From positions 496,001-560,000 of the forward strand of contig NZ_CP015863.1 of NCBI RefSeq assembly GCF_002163755.1: a stretch of DNA of 64,000 nt, read 5' to 3'. Both the position numbers and the translations under genes were made by a program. This document shows positions 1-8,036 of this stretch, one piece after another; the first letter of the stretch is position 1; every line of letters starts with the position of its first letter. The notes below the pieces were generated by a model that did no database searches, had not been told where the DNA came from, and saw only the letters and a list, made by a program, of their open reading frames with translations. Origin of the DNA: Vibrio campbellii CAIM 519 = NBRC 15631 = ATCC 25920. Its GTDB lineage: Bacteria; Pseudomonadota; Gammaproteobacteria; Enterobacterales; Vibrionaceae.

Positions 1-1
1 A

Positions 2-1432
2 ATGAAACCAATTCTACCTGATTACAACAGCGCTGGTGTGCTTATCATCGGCGATGTCATGCTAGATCGTTACTGGTATGGCCCGACTGGACGTATTTCT
101 CCTGAAGCGCCAGTACCTGTTGTGAAAGTAGAAAACAATGAAGAGCGTCCGGGTGGTGCTGCGAACGTAGCAATGAACATTGCTTCACTCGGCGGTCACG
201 CTCACATTGTTGGTCTAACGGGTATGGATGAGCCAGCGAAAGTACTGACGGAAACACTGAACTCGCTAAAAGTAAAATGCGATTTCGTTGCGCTGCCAGA
301 GTACCCAACTATCACTAAGCTTCGCGTGATGAGCCGTGGTCAGCAATTGATTCGTCTGGACTTCGAAGACAAGTTCGAGAACACAGACGCTGAGCCAGTG
401 CTGTCTCGCATGGAAACCGCACTACCAAGTGTGAAAGCAGTGATCATGTCTGACTACGCTAAAGGCTCTCTAGAACACGTGCAGGCTTACATTCAGAAAG
501 CACGCGCTGCAAACATCCCTGTCTTCATTGACCCGAAGGGTGCGGACTTTGAACGCTACCGCGGAGCAACACTTCTTACTCCAAACATGAAAGAGTTCGA
601 AGACGTTGTGGGTAAAGTGAAATCTGACCAAGAGCTAGTAGAGAAAGCACTGGCTTTGGTGGAAGAGTTCGAATTTGAAGCGCTATTGGTAACACGCAGC
701 GAAAACGGTATGACCTTGATTCGCCGTGGCCAAGAGCCATTCCATTTGCCGACCCAAGCGAAAGAAGTGTACGACGTGACTGGTGCGGGTGATACGGTTA
801 TTTCTGTATTAGCTGCTTCTGTTGCTGCGGGTAAATCGTTTGAGGAAGCGTGTGCACTAGCAAACGCAGCCGCAGGTGTTGTGGTTGGCAAACTGGGTAC
901 ATCAACGCTTTCTGAGATTGAGTTAGCAGAAGCGATTCACGGTAGCCAAGACACAGACTACGGTGTGATTTCAGAACAAGCACTGATTGAAGCAGTAAAG
1001 AAAGCACGTGCGAAAGGCGAGAAGGTTGTAATGACTAATGGTTGTTTCGACATTCTACACGCGGGCCATGTGTCTTACTTAAACCATGCCGCTGAGCTGG
1101 GCGATCGCCTAATCGTTGCGGTCAATACCGATGAATCAGTGAAACGCCTTAAAGGCCCTGGTCGTCCAGTAAACCCAACTGATCGCCGTATGGCGGTACT
1201 GGCAGGCCTTGGCGCAGTAGATTGGGTTGTACCTTTCAGTGAAGATACACCGCAGCGTTTGATCTCTGAAGTGTTGCCAAGCTTGCTAGTGAAAGGCGGC
1301 GACTACAAACCAGAAGAGATTGCAGGTGGTAAAGAAGTGATTGCCGCAGGCGGTGAAGTGCGCGTACTGAACTTCGAAGATGGTTGCTCAACCAGTGAAA
1401 TCATCAATGCCATCAAAGGCGGTAAAGGCTAA
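2..1432 (+). CDS. hldE: Bifunctional heptose 7-phosphate kinase / heptose 1-phosphate adenylyltransferase HldE
   Basis: Makes the ADP-activated heptose precursor of the LPS inner core in the cytoplasm: one domain phosphorylates heptose 7-phosphate at C1, the other transfers AMP. The 476-residue length fits the fused enzyme. Residues 1 to about 318 are a ribokinase (PfkB)-type kinase, with the GGAANVA segment near the N-terminus and DVTGAGDT as the catalytic anion-hole motif near residue 260. From about residue 344 a nucleotidyltransferase begins ([13 protein letters not shown], HxGH at 353-356). The ATG is the second base of the window, so its upstream signals cannot be seen. A terminator follows and tolC converges from the other side. 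Function confident from both intact motifs. Confidence 0.97.
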
Positions 1433-1457
1433 TTCGTTTCTCGCCAAATTGATTATT

Positions 1458-1490
1458 AAAGGTCGCTTTCGAGCGGCCTTTGTTGTTTTT
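1458..1490 (+). terminator. Rho-independent terminator of hldE
   Basis: GGTCGCT-ttcg-AGCGGCC stem (one G-U pair) followed by a T-rich tract, 25 nt after the hldE stop. Confidence 0.8.
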
Positions 1491-1523
1491 GGAGGAGTGA
1501 ACCCAACCATAAACGCATTCCAG

Positions 1524-1641
1524 TCCTCCTCCTTTTCAAGGGGGAGTTAGAGGGGGTTAATGCTCGATGATTGAAGCCAGTGCAGTCAATTAGATCGAGA
1601 AGCAACCCTTGCCGAACCCTCCCCTTCGAAAGAGGAGGGGA
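1524..1641. repeat. Palindromic intergenic element (MITE/REP-like)
   Basis: The gap between hldE and tolC holds two imperfect inverted arms of about 45-48 bp. The left arm (1524-1568) starts with a CCTCCTCC run and ends near TGCTCGAT; the right arm (1594-1641) is its approximate reverse complement, ending in GAGGAGGGG. About 25 bp separate them. No convincing coding sequence lies inside. The form fits a small non-autonomous or REP-like repeat, but copy number in the genome cannot be judged from one window. Confidence 0.6.
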
Positions 1642-1676
1642 TCTAAAGGGCACTTGGCTTGGTTACTTTCTCCAAC

Positions 1677-1709
1677 AAAAAACGCCAGTTGAAAAATCAA
1701 CTGGCGTCT
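1677..1709 (-). terminator. Rho-independent terminator of tolC
   Basis: Perfect stem ACGCCAGTTGA / TCAACTGGCGT around a short loop. Read on the minus strand it is followed by a T-run, 25 nt past the tolC stop. Confidence 0.85.
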
Positions 1710-1733
1710 TGCGTGTTACTTAGATATCGATGC

Positions 1734-3071
1734 TTATTTTGCTGGCTTAAGGCCTGCATCCACATCTAGGATATCTTGCTCGCTCAATGTACCTACCGCT
1801 TGACGAAGCTGTAGGCCTGCAAGGATGTAGTTGTAACGTGCGTCTGATAGGTTCTTGTTCGCATCGTATAGACGACGAGTTGCGTCTAGTACATCAACGA
1901 TAGTACGAGTACCTACATCGAAGCCTGCTTCTGTTGCTTCAAGGGCAGATTGTGCTGACACTACAGATTGCTCGTACGCTTTTAGTGCGCCGATAGAAGC
2001 GTTGATGTTGTTGTTCTGTGCACGCACTTCTTTCACAACACCACGGTATTCTTTCTCTAGTTCTTCACTTGCTGACACATAGCCGTATTCTGCTTGTTTC
2101 ACTTCAGACGTTGTACGACCACCTGTGTATAGCGGCACTGCTAGGTTCACGCCAACATTGAAGCCGTCGGTTGTGTTATCTGCTGTACTCTCTGCTGTGT
2201 CGGAGTAGTTGTAACCACCGTCTAGAGATAGCGTCGGTAGGTGACCAGAGCTCGCTAGCGAAATGTTATCGCGAGCGATGTCTTGTGCGATACGCGCAGA
2301 CAGTAGACTCAGGTTGGTTGTCTTCGCTTCTTCAATCAATGTTTCTGCTGATTCAGAAGAGCGGCTTGCAGAGAAACGCGCTGTATCCAGAACGTTTAGG
2401 TTCTTGTGCTCTTGGCCTGTGATTTCACGTAGCGATTCGTAGCTGTTGATCAGATCGTTTTCTGCCAATACTTCATCGGCTAGTACTGCATCGTACTGTG
2501 CTTGCGCATCGTGTACGTCAGTGATGGCTGATAAACCTACTTCAAAACGTTGCTTAGTTTGTTCAAGCTGACGGCCAACCGCTGCTTTTTCTGCACGAAC
2601 AAATACTAAGTTATCTTGTGCACGTAGTACTTCAAAGTAAGCTTGAGAAACTCGAAGGATCAAACCTTGTTGTGTTGCGGCGTATGTTGCATCCGCACGA
2701 CGAGCCGTTTTCTCTGCGGTATCTAGGGTGATCCAAGATGCACGGTTGTATAGCTCTTGCGAGAATCCAACACCAGCAGAAAGAACATTTTGGTCGTTAT
2801 CGCGGTCTTCTCTGAAGACTGGGAGGTTTTTGTCGTAGTCAGTCTCACCACGAGCGATGTCGTAACCCGCAGTTAAGTTGATTTGTGGTAGTAGGGCACT
2901 GCGGCTAGAGTTGATTGCTTCAAAAGCTTGATCACGCTGCGCTGCTACACTGAGCAATTGAGGGTCGTTTTGTTTTGCTAAGTCATAGATTTCAGCAAGA
3001 GAGTCTGCCCATGCAGATGTACTCATACTGCCTAGCGCTGCACTGATAAATAGTGGAAGCAGTTTTTTCAT
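1734..3071 (-). CDS. tolC: Outer membrane channel TolC
   Basis: Trimeric outer-membrane channel and periplasmic tunnel that serves as the exit duct of tripartite efflux pumps and type I secretion. The 445-residue precursor begins with a Sec signal peptide (MKKLLPLF...STSAWA, cleavage near residue 22). The rest shows the two internally related halves of the outer membrane efflux protein family: long heptad-like helices with short beta segments, and DVLDATRRLYDANK near the C-terminus typical of the second helical hairpin. It is single and divergent from nudF, as in other gammaproteobacteria where tolC adjoins nudF. Identification is strong; the pumps it serves lie outside the window. Confidence 0.95.
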   Translation of the reverse strand: MKKLLPLFISAALGSMSTSAWADSLAEIYDLAKQNDPQLLSVAAQRDQAFEAINSSRSALLPQINLTAGYDIARGETDYDKNLPVFREDRDNDQNVLSAGVGFSQELYNRASWITLDTAEKTARRADATYAATQQGLILRVSQAYFEVLRAQDNLVFVRAEKAAVGRQLEQTKQRFEVGLSAITDVHDAQAQYDAVLADEVLAENDLINSYESLREITGQEHKNLNVLDTARFSASRSSESAETLIEEAKTTNLSLLSARIAQDIARDNISLASSGHLPTLSLDGGYNYSDTAESTADNTTDGFNVGVNLAVPLYTGGRTTSEVKQAEYGYVSASEELEKEYRGVVKEVRAQNNNINASIGALKAYEQSVVSAQSALEATEAGFDVGTRTIVDVLDATRRLYDANKNLSDARYNYILAGLQLRQAVGTLSEQDILDVDAGLKPAK

Positions 3072-3189
3072 TTTCTATTCCCGCGGTCTATAGATTGGTT
3101 AATTCTCAGTAGTTTAACTCAATTTGGACGATATTTACTCGAAACTTTGCACTTTTTTACACGTAATTATCCACTTGTGCAATAAGTAG

Positions 3190-3217
3190 TTGGCAAAGGC
3201 TTAAAATAATTTATAAC
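3190..3217 (+). promoter_or_regulatory. Candidate sigma-70 promoter of nudF
   Basis: TTGGCA (3190-3195), 16-nt spacer, TATAAC (3212-3217); each hexamer matches consensus at five of six positions. The inferred start is about 75 nt before nudF. Confidence 0.45.
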
Positions 3218-3300
3218 TATTGTACAAAAAGTTGAGCCAAGTCCTTTGAGCATGCGAATAACAATGAGTAAACTACAAGATTCACTCAGAGAGGTGCTGA

Positions 3301-3951
3301 ATGCAACAGTGTGACAAGCAACAGAACGATTTTACTTCCCAAGATGTGGAAATAATCTCGAAAGAAACCGTGTTTAAAGGTTTCTTTAAAATGGTGAAAT
3401 ACCGTTTTAAGCATAGGTTATTTGCTGGTGGTTGGAGTGGGATTGTCGAACGAGAAATGTTCGAACGTGGTCATGCTGCCGCCATGCTCCCGTATGATCC
3501 TGTGACTGATCAGGTTGTGATCATTGAACAGATCAGAGTAGGAGCCTTGGAACATTCATACCCATGGCAGTACGAAATTGTCGCTGGCATGATTGATCGT
3601 GACGAATCTGCTGAAGAGGTGATTCGTCGAGAAGCGGAAGAAGAAGCGGGTATTCAAGTCGGACGTGTGGCTCCGATAACCTCTTATTACCCTTCTTCTG
3701 GCGGTTGCTCTGAAAAGCTGGATGTATTCATTGGCGAAGTGGATGCAACTAAAGCGCATGGCATTCATGGTTTAGACTATGAGAATGAAGATATTCGAGT
3801 CCATGTCATGAGTCGTGAAACCGCGTATCAGTGGGTGAAAGATGGAAAATTCGAAAACGGTGCCTCAATCATTGCTCTTCAATGGTTGCAGTTAAATCAC
3901 CAAGAATTGACATCGCAATGGGAAGTTTCCCCGAAAGTGGAGAATAAGTAA
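3301..3951 (+). CDS. nudF: ADP-ribose pyrophosphatase NudF
   Basis: Nudix hydrolase that splits ADP-ribose to AMP and ribose 5-phosphate. The Nudix box runs from about residue 96 to 118 and fits Gx5Ex7REUxEExGU (GMIDRDESAEEV then RREAEEEAGI). Upstream, the ERGHAAAMLPYDP and WQYEIVAG segments are characteristic of this subfamily. Length 216 aa is close to the E. coli enzyme (about 209). The ATG is preceded by GAGAGGTG. Its TAA stop overlaps the ATG of yqiB by one base (TAATG), so the two are translationally coupled at the head of the nudF-yqiB-cpdA-yqiA run, which is divergent from tolC. Confidence 0.93.
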   Translation: MQQCDKQQNDFTSQDVEIISKETVFKGFFKMVKYRFKHRLFAGGWSGIVEREMFERGHAAAMLPYDPVTDQVVIIEQIRVGALEHSYPWQYEIVAGMIDRDESAEEVIRREAEEEAGIQVGRVAPITSYYPSSGGCSEKLDVFIGEVDATKAHGIHGLDYENEDIRVHVMSRETAYQWVKDGKFENGASIIALQWLQLNHQELTSQWEVSPKVENK

Positions 3952-4394
3952 TGGCACAAGTAGCTGAAAAACAGCGATACCATGTCGACTTAGCCGGTCT
4001 AATGAGAACTTATGAGACCAACTACGCTAAGTTGAACGCCTTGTTGCCTGCCTCTGCTGAAGTTGGTGATGTTCGCTGCTATCAAGCGGCAAACATGGTT
4101 TACCAACTGACCGTGAATGAAATCACAAAATACACCACAGTTGTTGAGATATGTCAGAGTGATGAAACACCAGTGTTTCCTTTACCGACGATGTCTGTCA
4201 GGCTTTATCACGATGCGAGAGTTGCTGAAGTATGCTCAAGCGGAGAGTTTTCTCGCATCAAAGCTAAATATGATTATCCCAACGACCAGTTGATGCAGAA
4301 AGATGAAAAGCATCAACTTAATACGTTCCTTGGTGAATGGCTGACATTCTGTTTACGAAGTGGCATTAGTAGAACGCCACTTGCCTTCAATTGA
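3951..4394 (+). CDS. yqiB: DUF1249 family protein YqiB
   Basis: Conserved protein of unknown function, 147 aa, recognisable as YqiB by the central SVRLYHDARVAEVCS stretch and by KYDYPNDQLMQKDEKHQLN, both strongly conserved in the family. No signal peptide or membrane segment is visible, so it is probably cytoplasmic. It sits between nudF and cpdA with a one-base overlap to nudF, an arrangement shared with E. coli. That suggests co-expression but does not define a role. Confidence 0.88.
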   Translation: MAQVAEKQRYHVDLAGLMRTYETNYAKLNALLPASAEVGDVRCYQAANMVYQLTVNEITKYTTVVEICQSDETPVFPLPTMSVRLYHDARVAEVCSSGEFSRIKAKYDYPNDQLMQKDEKHQLNTFLGEWLTFCLRSGISRTPLAFN

Positions 4395-4455
4395 TTGTCA
4401 TGCCACTAAAGGAAAATAACTAAAAACTATATAGTGGACGAATCAGGTTTTCATT

Positions 4456-5262
4456 TTGCAATCATCTAGTGACAGCATAAAGCTATTACAAATCACGGAT
4501 ACTCACCTGTTTGAAGCAGATGAGGGCAGTTTGCTGAGCGTAAGAACCGCTGACAGCTTCGCAGCCGTGGTACAAGAGATTCTTAATCACCAAGTGCAGT
4601 ATGAATACATTTTGGCAACGGGTGATATTTCACAAGACCATAGTGCCGAGTCTTACCAGCGTTTTGCAGAGGGTATCGCGCCGCTGAAAAAAGATTGTTT
4701 CTGGCTTCCAGGTAACCACGACTACAAGCCAAATATGGGCAGTGTACTGCCATCTCCTCAAATTCAAGCTGCTGAGCATGTGATGCTTGGTGAGCATTGG
4801 CAGTTAGTCTTATTGGATTCACAAGTGGTGGGGGTACCCCACGGACGTTTGAGTGACCAACAGTTAGCACTGTTAGAAGAAAAACTGGCAGAAAACCCGC
4901 AAAGACATACCTTGGTGTTATTACACCACCACCCATTGTTGGTAGGAAGTGCTTGGTTAGATCAACATGCATTAAAAGATGCGGATGCTTTCTGGCAAGT
5001 GGTGGGCCGTTTTGAGAACGTAAAAGGCGTTTTATGTGGTCATGTGCACCAAGATATGAATGTTCTTTATAATGGCATCCGCGTGATGGCAACACCGTCG
5101 ACTTGTGTGCAATTCAAACCGGACTCCGATGATTTTGCACTTGATACAGAATCACCGGGTTGGCGAGAACTTGAGTTGCACAGTAATGGTGACATTACCA
5201 CAGAAGTCAACCGACTACCCGATGGCCAATTCCAGCCAGACTTTAATTCAAACGGATACTAA
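4456..5262 (+). CDS. cpdA: 3',5'-cyclic AMP phosphodiesterase CpdA
   Basis: Calcineurin-like metallophosphoesterase that hydrolyses cAMP and so tempers CRP signalling. The 268-residue protein carries the ordered metal-binding motifs: ITDTHLF (D-x-H, about residues 13-19), ATGDISQD (GD), GNHDY (GNHD), LLHHHPL and CGHVHQD (GHxH). The C-terminal ATPSTCVQFKPDSDDF is typical of CpdA. The reading frame has no ATG at its head: the first usable codon is TTG at 4456, with a weak CAGG six bases upstream. A TTG start with a poor ribosome site implies modest expression. It follows yqiB by 61 nt. Confidence 0.93.
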   Translation: MQSSSDSIKLLQITDTHLFEADEGSLLSVRTADSFAAVVQEILNHQVQYEYILATGDISQDHSAESYQRFAEGIAPLKKDCFWLPGNHDYKPNMGSVLPSPQIQAAEHVMLGEHWQLVLLDSQVVGVPHGRLSDQQLALLEEKLAENPQRHTLVLLHHHPLLVGSAWLDQHALKDADAFWQVVGRFENVKGVLCGHVHQDMNVLYNGIRVMATPSTCVQFKPDSDDFALDTESPGWRELELHSNGDITTEVNRLPDGQFQPDFNSNGY

Positions 5263-5270
5263 TCATTATC

Positions 5271-5303
5271 ACGCCCGAACCTTATGTTCGGGCTTACTTT
5301 TTT
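5271..5303 (+). terminator. Terminator or attenuating hairpin after cpdA
   Basis: Perfect GCCCGAAC-cttat-GTTCGGGC stem followed by TTACTTTTTT. It lies between cpdA and yqiA and ends 15 nt before the yqiA start, so yqiA may be expressed at reduced level or from its own signal. Confidence 0.75.
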
Positions 5304-5317
5304 AACGTGAGGCGATC

Positions 5318-5902
5318 ATGAGCAAACCTTCTTTGCTGCTTTATATCCATGGCTTTAACAGCTCGCCGCTTTCCATGAAGGCGAACCTAATGAAAGCGTA
5401 CTGTGAACAGCAGCGACCGGATATCAAGGTTGTCGTACCTCAACTACCTTGTTTCCCTGAACTAGCTGCTCAATGTTTGCTTGAAATCGTTGAGCAACAT
5501 CAAGACGACTATAATATTGGCCTTGTTGGCAGTTCGCTAGGCGGTTACATGTCAACGTGGCTAAATGCGAAATTTGATTTTCGAGCCGTCGTCGTAAACC
5601 CAGCCGTAAAGCCTTATGAATTGCTAGTGGATTACCTTGGTGAGCAAACCAACCCGTATACGCACGAAACCTATACACTTGAAGCTTGTCATATTGACGA
5701 GCTGAAAGCACTTGATGTACAAAGCATCGCGTCGCCTGAGTCTTTCTGGTTGTTACAGCAAACGGAAGACGAGGTTTTGGACTATCGCCAGGCCGTAGAA
5801 AAGTTCGCGCAAGCGAAACAAACGGTAGAAGAAGGTGGTGATCACAGTTTTATCGGCTTTGAGCGTTATCCTGCTCAAATCATTGAATTCCTAAAACTGT
5901 AA
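5318..5902 (+). CDS. yqiA: YqiA-type alpha/beta-hydrolase (esterase)
   Basis: Small alpha/beta-hydrolase of the YqiA/UPF0227 family; E. coli YqiA has reported esterase activity with an unknown natural substrate. The 194-aa sequence opens with LLLYIHGFNSSPLSMKA (oxyanion-hole region), has the nucleophile elbow GSSLGGY near residue 71, QTEDEVLDYRQA holding the likely catalytic Asp near residue 150, and GGDHSFIGFERY with the catalytic His near residue 171. All three triad elements are intact. A GAGG ribosome site precedes the ATG. It lies directly upstream of parE, as in E. coli. Confidence 0.9.
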   Translation: MSKPSLLLYIHGFNSSPLSMKANLMKAYCEQQRPDIKVVVPQLPCFPELAAQCLLEIVEQHQDDYNIGLVGSSLGGYMSTWLNAKFDFRAVVVNPAVKPYELLVDYLGEQTNPYTHETYTLEACHIDELKALDVQSIASPESFWLLQQTEDEVLDYRQAVEKFAQAKQTVEEGGDHSFIGFERYPAQIIEFLKL

Positions 5903-5963
5903 TACTATCGAGACGATTGGAATAGGCTCATAGTTTTAATTGCTATATCCAACCGTTTCTTGA

Positions 5964-5994
5964 CATAGTTGGCAGGCTTTCCGACTATGTTTTG
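5964..5994 (+). terminator. Possible terminator after yqiA
   Basis: CATAGTTGG / CCGACTATG stem (one G-U pair) with an 8-nt loop, followed by TTTTG. The T-run is short. The same stretch contains a TTGACA hexamer (5960-5965), so it could also carry a promoter element for parE. Confidence 0.45.
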
Positions 5995-6152
5995 CCAAAA
6001 AAGATCTTAAGGGTATGAAGCCCTGACTACTTTGTTATGCATGATCTTATCTTTGATAAGCACGCAGACGGGGTAGCTTTTTCGTTTCTCGAGTACGCCG
6101 GCACATTCGCGGGGCTCGGGTTACAAGTAAACTTTGAGAACAATTCCGTATT

Positions 6153-8033
6153 ATGACTGAACAATATAATGCTGGTGCCATTGAAGTACTGAATGGCTTA
6201 GAGCCAGTACGTCGCCGACCAGGGATGTATACGGATACAGCGCGCCCAAACCACTTGGGCCAAGAAGTTATCGATAACAGTGTCGATGAAGCGCTAGCCG
6301 GACATGCCTCAAAAGTACAAGTCATCCTACATGCTGACCAATCACTAGAAGTGATCGATGATGGTCGAGGCATGCCTGTTGATATCCACCCAGAAGAGAA
6401 GGTATCAGGTGTTGAACTGATCCTATGTAAGCTTCACGCAGGTGGTAAATTCTCTAACAAGAACTACCAATTCTCTGGTGGTCTACACGGTGTAGGTATC
6501 TCAGTAGTAAACGCGTTGTCCAAGCGCGTTGAAGTGACGGTCCGTCGTGACGGTCAAGTGTATGAGATTGCTTTTGAACACGGTGATAATGTTTCTGACC
6601 TAACGGTTACGGGCACATGTGGCCGTCGCAACCGTGGTACCAGCGTGCACTTCTGGCCAGATGCAAAGTACTTTGATTCTGCAAACTTCTCGGTAACACG
6701 TTTGGTGAATAACCTACGTGCGAAAGCAGTACTTTGCCCGGGTCTAGAGATTACGTTTACCGATAAAGTAAACAACAAAGACTACAAATGGCACTACGAA
6801 GATGGTCTTAAAGACTATCTAGCGGAAGGTGTGAAAGGTTATCCAGTTCTCCCTGAAGAACCATTTACTGGTGAGTTCTCAGCAGAAACTGAAGCAGCAA
6901 ACTGGGCGGTGATCTGGCAGCCAGAAGGCGGCGAGATGATCACGGAAAGTTACGTGAACCTTATCCCAACCGCACAGGGTGGTACGCACGTTAATGGCCT
7001 GCGCCAAGGTTTGCTCGATGCAATGCGTGAGTTCTGTGAATTCCGTAACTTATTGCCTCGCGGCGTGAAGCTAACGGGTGATGACGTTTTCGACCGCTGT
7101 TCTTACGTTCTGTCTGTTAAGATTCAAGATCCGCAATTTGCCGGTCAGACCAAAGAGCGTCTGTCTTCTCGTCAGACGGCTGCCTTTGTCTCTGGTGTCG
7201 TAAAAGACGCATTCAGCCTTTGGTTGAACGAAAAACCACAGCTGGCTGAGCAGTTAGCGGAAGTGTGTATCGCGAATGCCCATCGCCGTATGCGTGCGAG
7301 CAAAAAGGTTGTGCGTAAGAAGGTCGCATCAGGCCCAGCACTGCCAGGTAAACTGACAGACTGTTCTGTGCAAGACCTTAACCGCACCGAAATCTTCTTC
7401 GTAGAGGGTGACTCGGCGGGTGGTTCTGCTAAACAAGCACGTGATCGTGAGTTCCAAGCGGTAATGCCACTGCGCGGTAAAATCCTGAATACGTGGGAAG
7501 TCTCTGCAGATCAAGTTCTGGCTTCTCAAGAAGTGCACGATATCTCGGTAGCTTTGGGTATCGACCCAGACAGTGACAACCTAGACAGCCTGCGTTACGG
7601 TAAGATCTGTATCCTTGCCGATGCGGACTCGGATGGTCTACACATCGCAACGCTGTTATGTGCACTGTTCACGCGTCACTTCCGTGCGCTGGTTGAAGCT
7701 GGTCATATCTACGTAGCCATGCCGCCTCTGTACCGTATCGACTGTGGCAAAGAAGTATTCTATGCCCTAGACGATGACGAAAAAGATGGCGTACTAGAGC
7801 GCTTGTCGAAGAAGAAAGCCAAAATCAACGTGCAACGATTCAAAGGTCTGGGTGAGATGAACCCACTTCAGTTGCGCGAAACAACCATGGATCCAAACAC
7901 GCGTCGTCTGGTTCAGTTAACCATTGATGACTCGGCGGCGACCATGGAAATGATGGACATGCTGCTTGGTAAGAAACGAGCAGATGATCGTCGTTCTTGG
8001 CTACAAAACAACGGCGATATGGCAGAGGTTTAA
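6153..8033 (+). CDS. parE: DNA topoisomerase IV subunit B (ParE)
   Basis: ATPase subunit of topoisomerase IV, which with ParC decatenates daughter chromosomes. The 626-aa protein shows the GHKL ATPase domain (DNSVDEALAGHA; DDGRGMPVDIH; GGLHGVGISVVNALS), a transducer domain, and the Toprim domain (FVEGDSAGGSAKQARDRE; LADADSDGLHI with its DxD metal site), then the C-terminal RFKGLGEMNP segment. Length matches the family (about 630). It is followed after 3 nt by parC, so the two subunits are probably co-translated. No substitution in the catalytic motifs is visible. Confidence 0.97.
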   Translation: MTEQYNAGAIEVLNGLEPVRRRPGMYTDTARPNHLGQEVIDNSVDEALAGHASKVQVILHADQSLEVIDDGRGMPVDIHPEEKVSGVELILCKLHAGGKFSNKNYQFSGGLHGVGISVVNALSKRVEVTVRRDGQVYEIAFEHGDNVSDLTVTGTCGRRNRGTSVHFWPDAKYFDSANFSVTRLVNNLRAKAVLCPGLEITFTDKVNNKDYKWHYEDGLKDYLAEGVKGYPVLPEEPFTGEFSAETEAANWAVIWQPEGGEMITESYVNLIPTAQGGTHVNGLRQGLLDAMREFCEFRNLLPRGVKLTGDDVFDRCSYVLSVKIQDPQFAGQTKERLSSRQTAAFVSGVVKDAFSLWLNEKPQLAEQLAEVCIANAHRRMRASKKVVRKKVASGPALPGKLTDCSVQDLNRTEIFFVEGDSAGGSAKQARDREFQAVMPLRGKILNTWEVSADQVLASQEVHDISVALGIDPDSDNLDSLRYGKICILADADSDGLHIATLLCALFTRHFRALVEAGHIYVAMPPLYRIDCGKEVFYALDDDEKDGVLERLSKKKAKINVQRFKGLGEMNPLQLRETTMDPNTRRLVQLTIDDSAATMEMMDMLLGKKRADDRRSWLQNNGDMAEV

Positions 8034-8036
8034 CGG

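Noticed and set aside
1456..1653. 65-codon frame between hldE and tolC
   Set aside because: It reads through the terminator and the palindromic repeat and matches nothing recognisable.
4583..5095. 170-codon antisense frame inside cpdA
   Set aside because: Opposite-strand shadow of a well-identified gene, with no recognisable domain.
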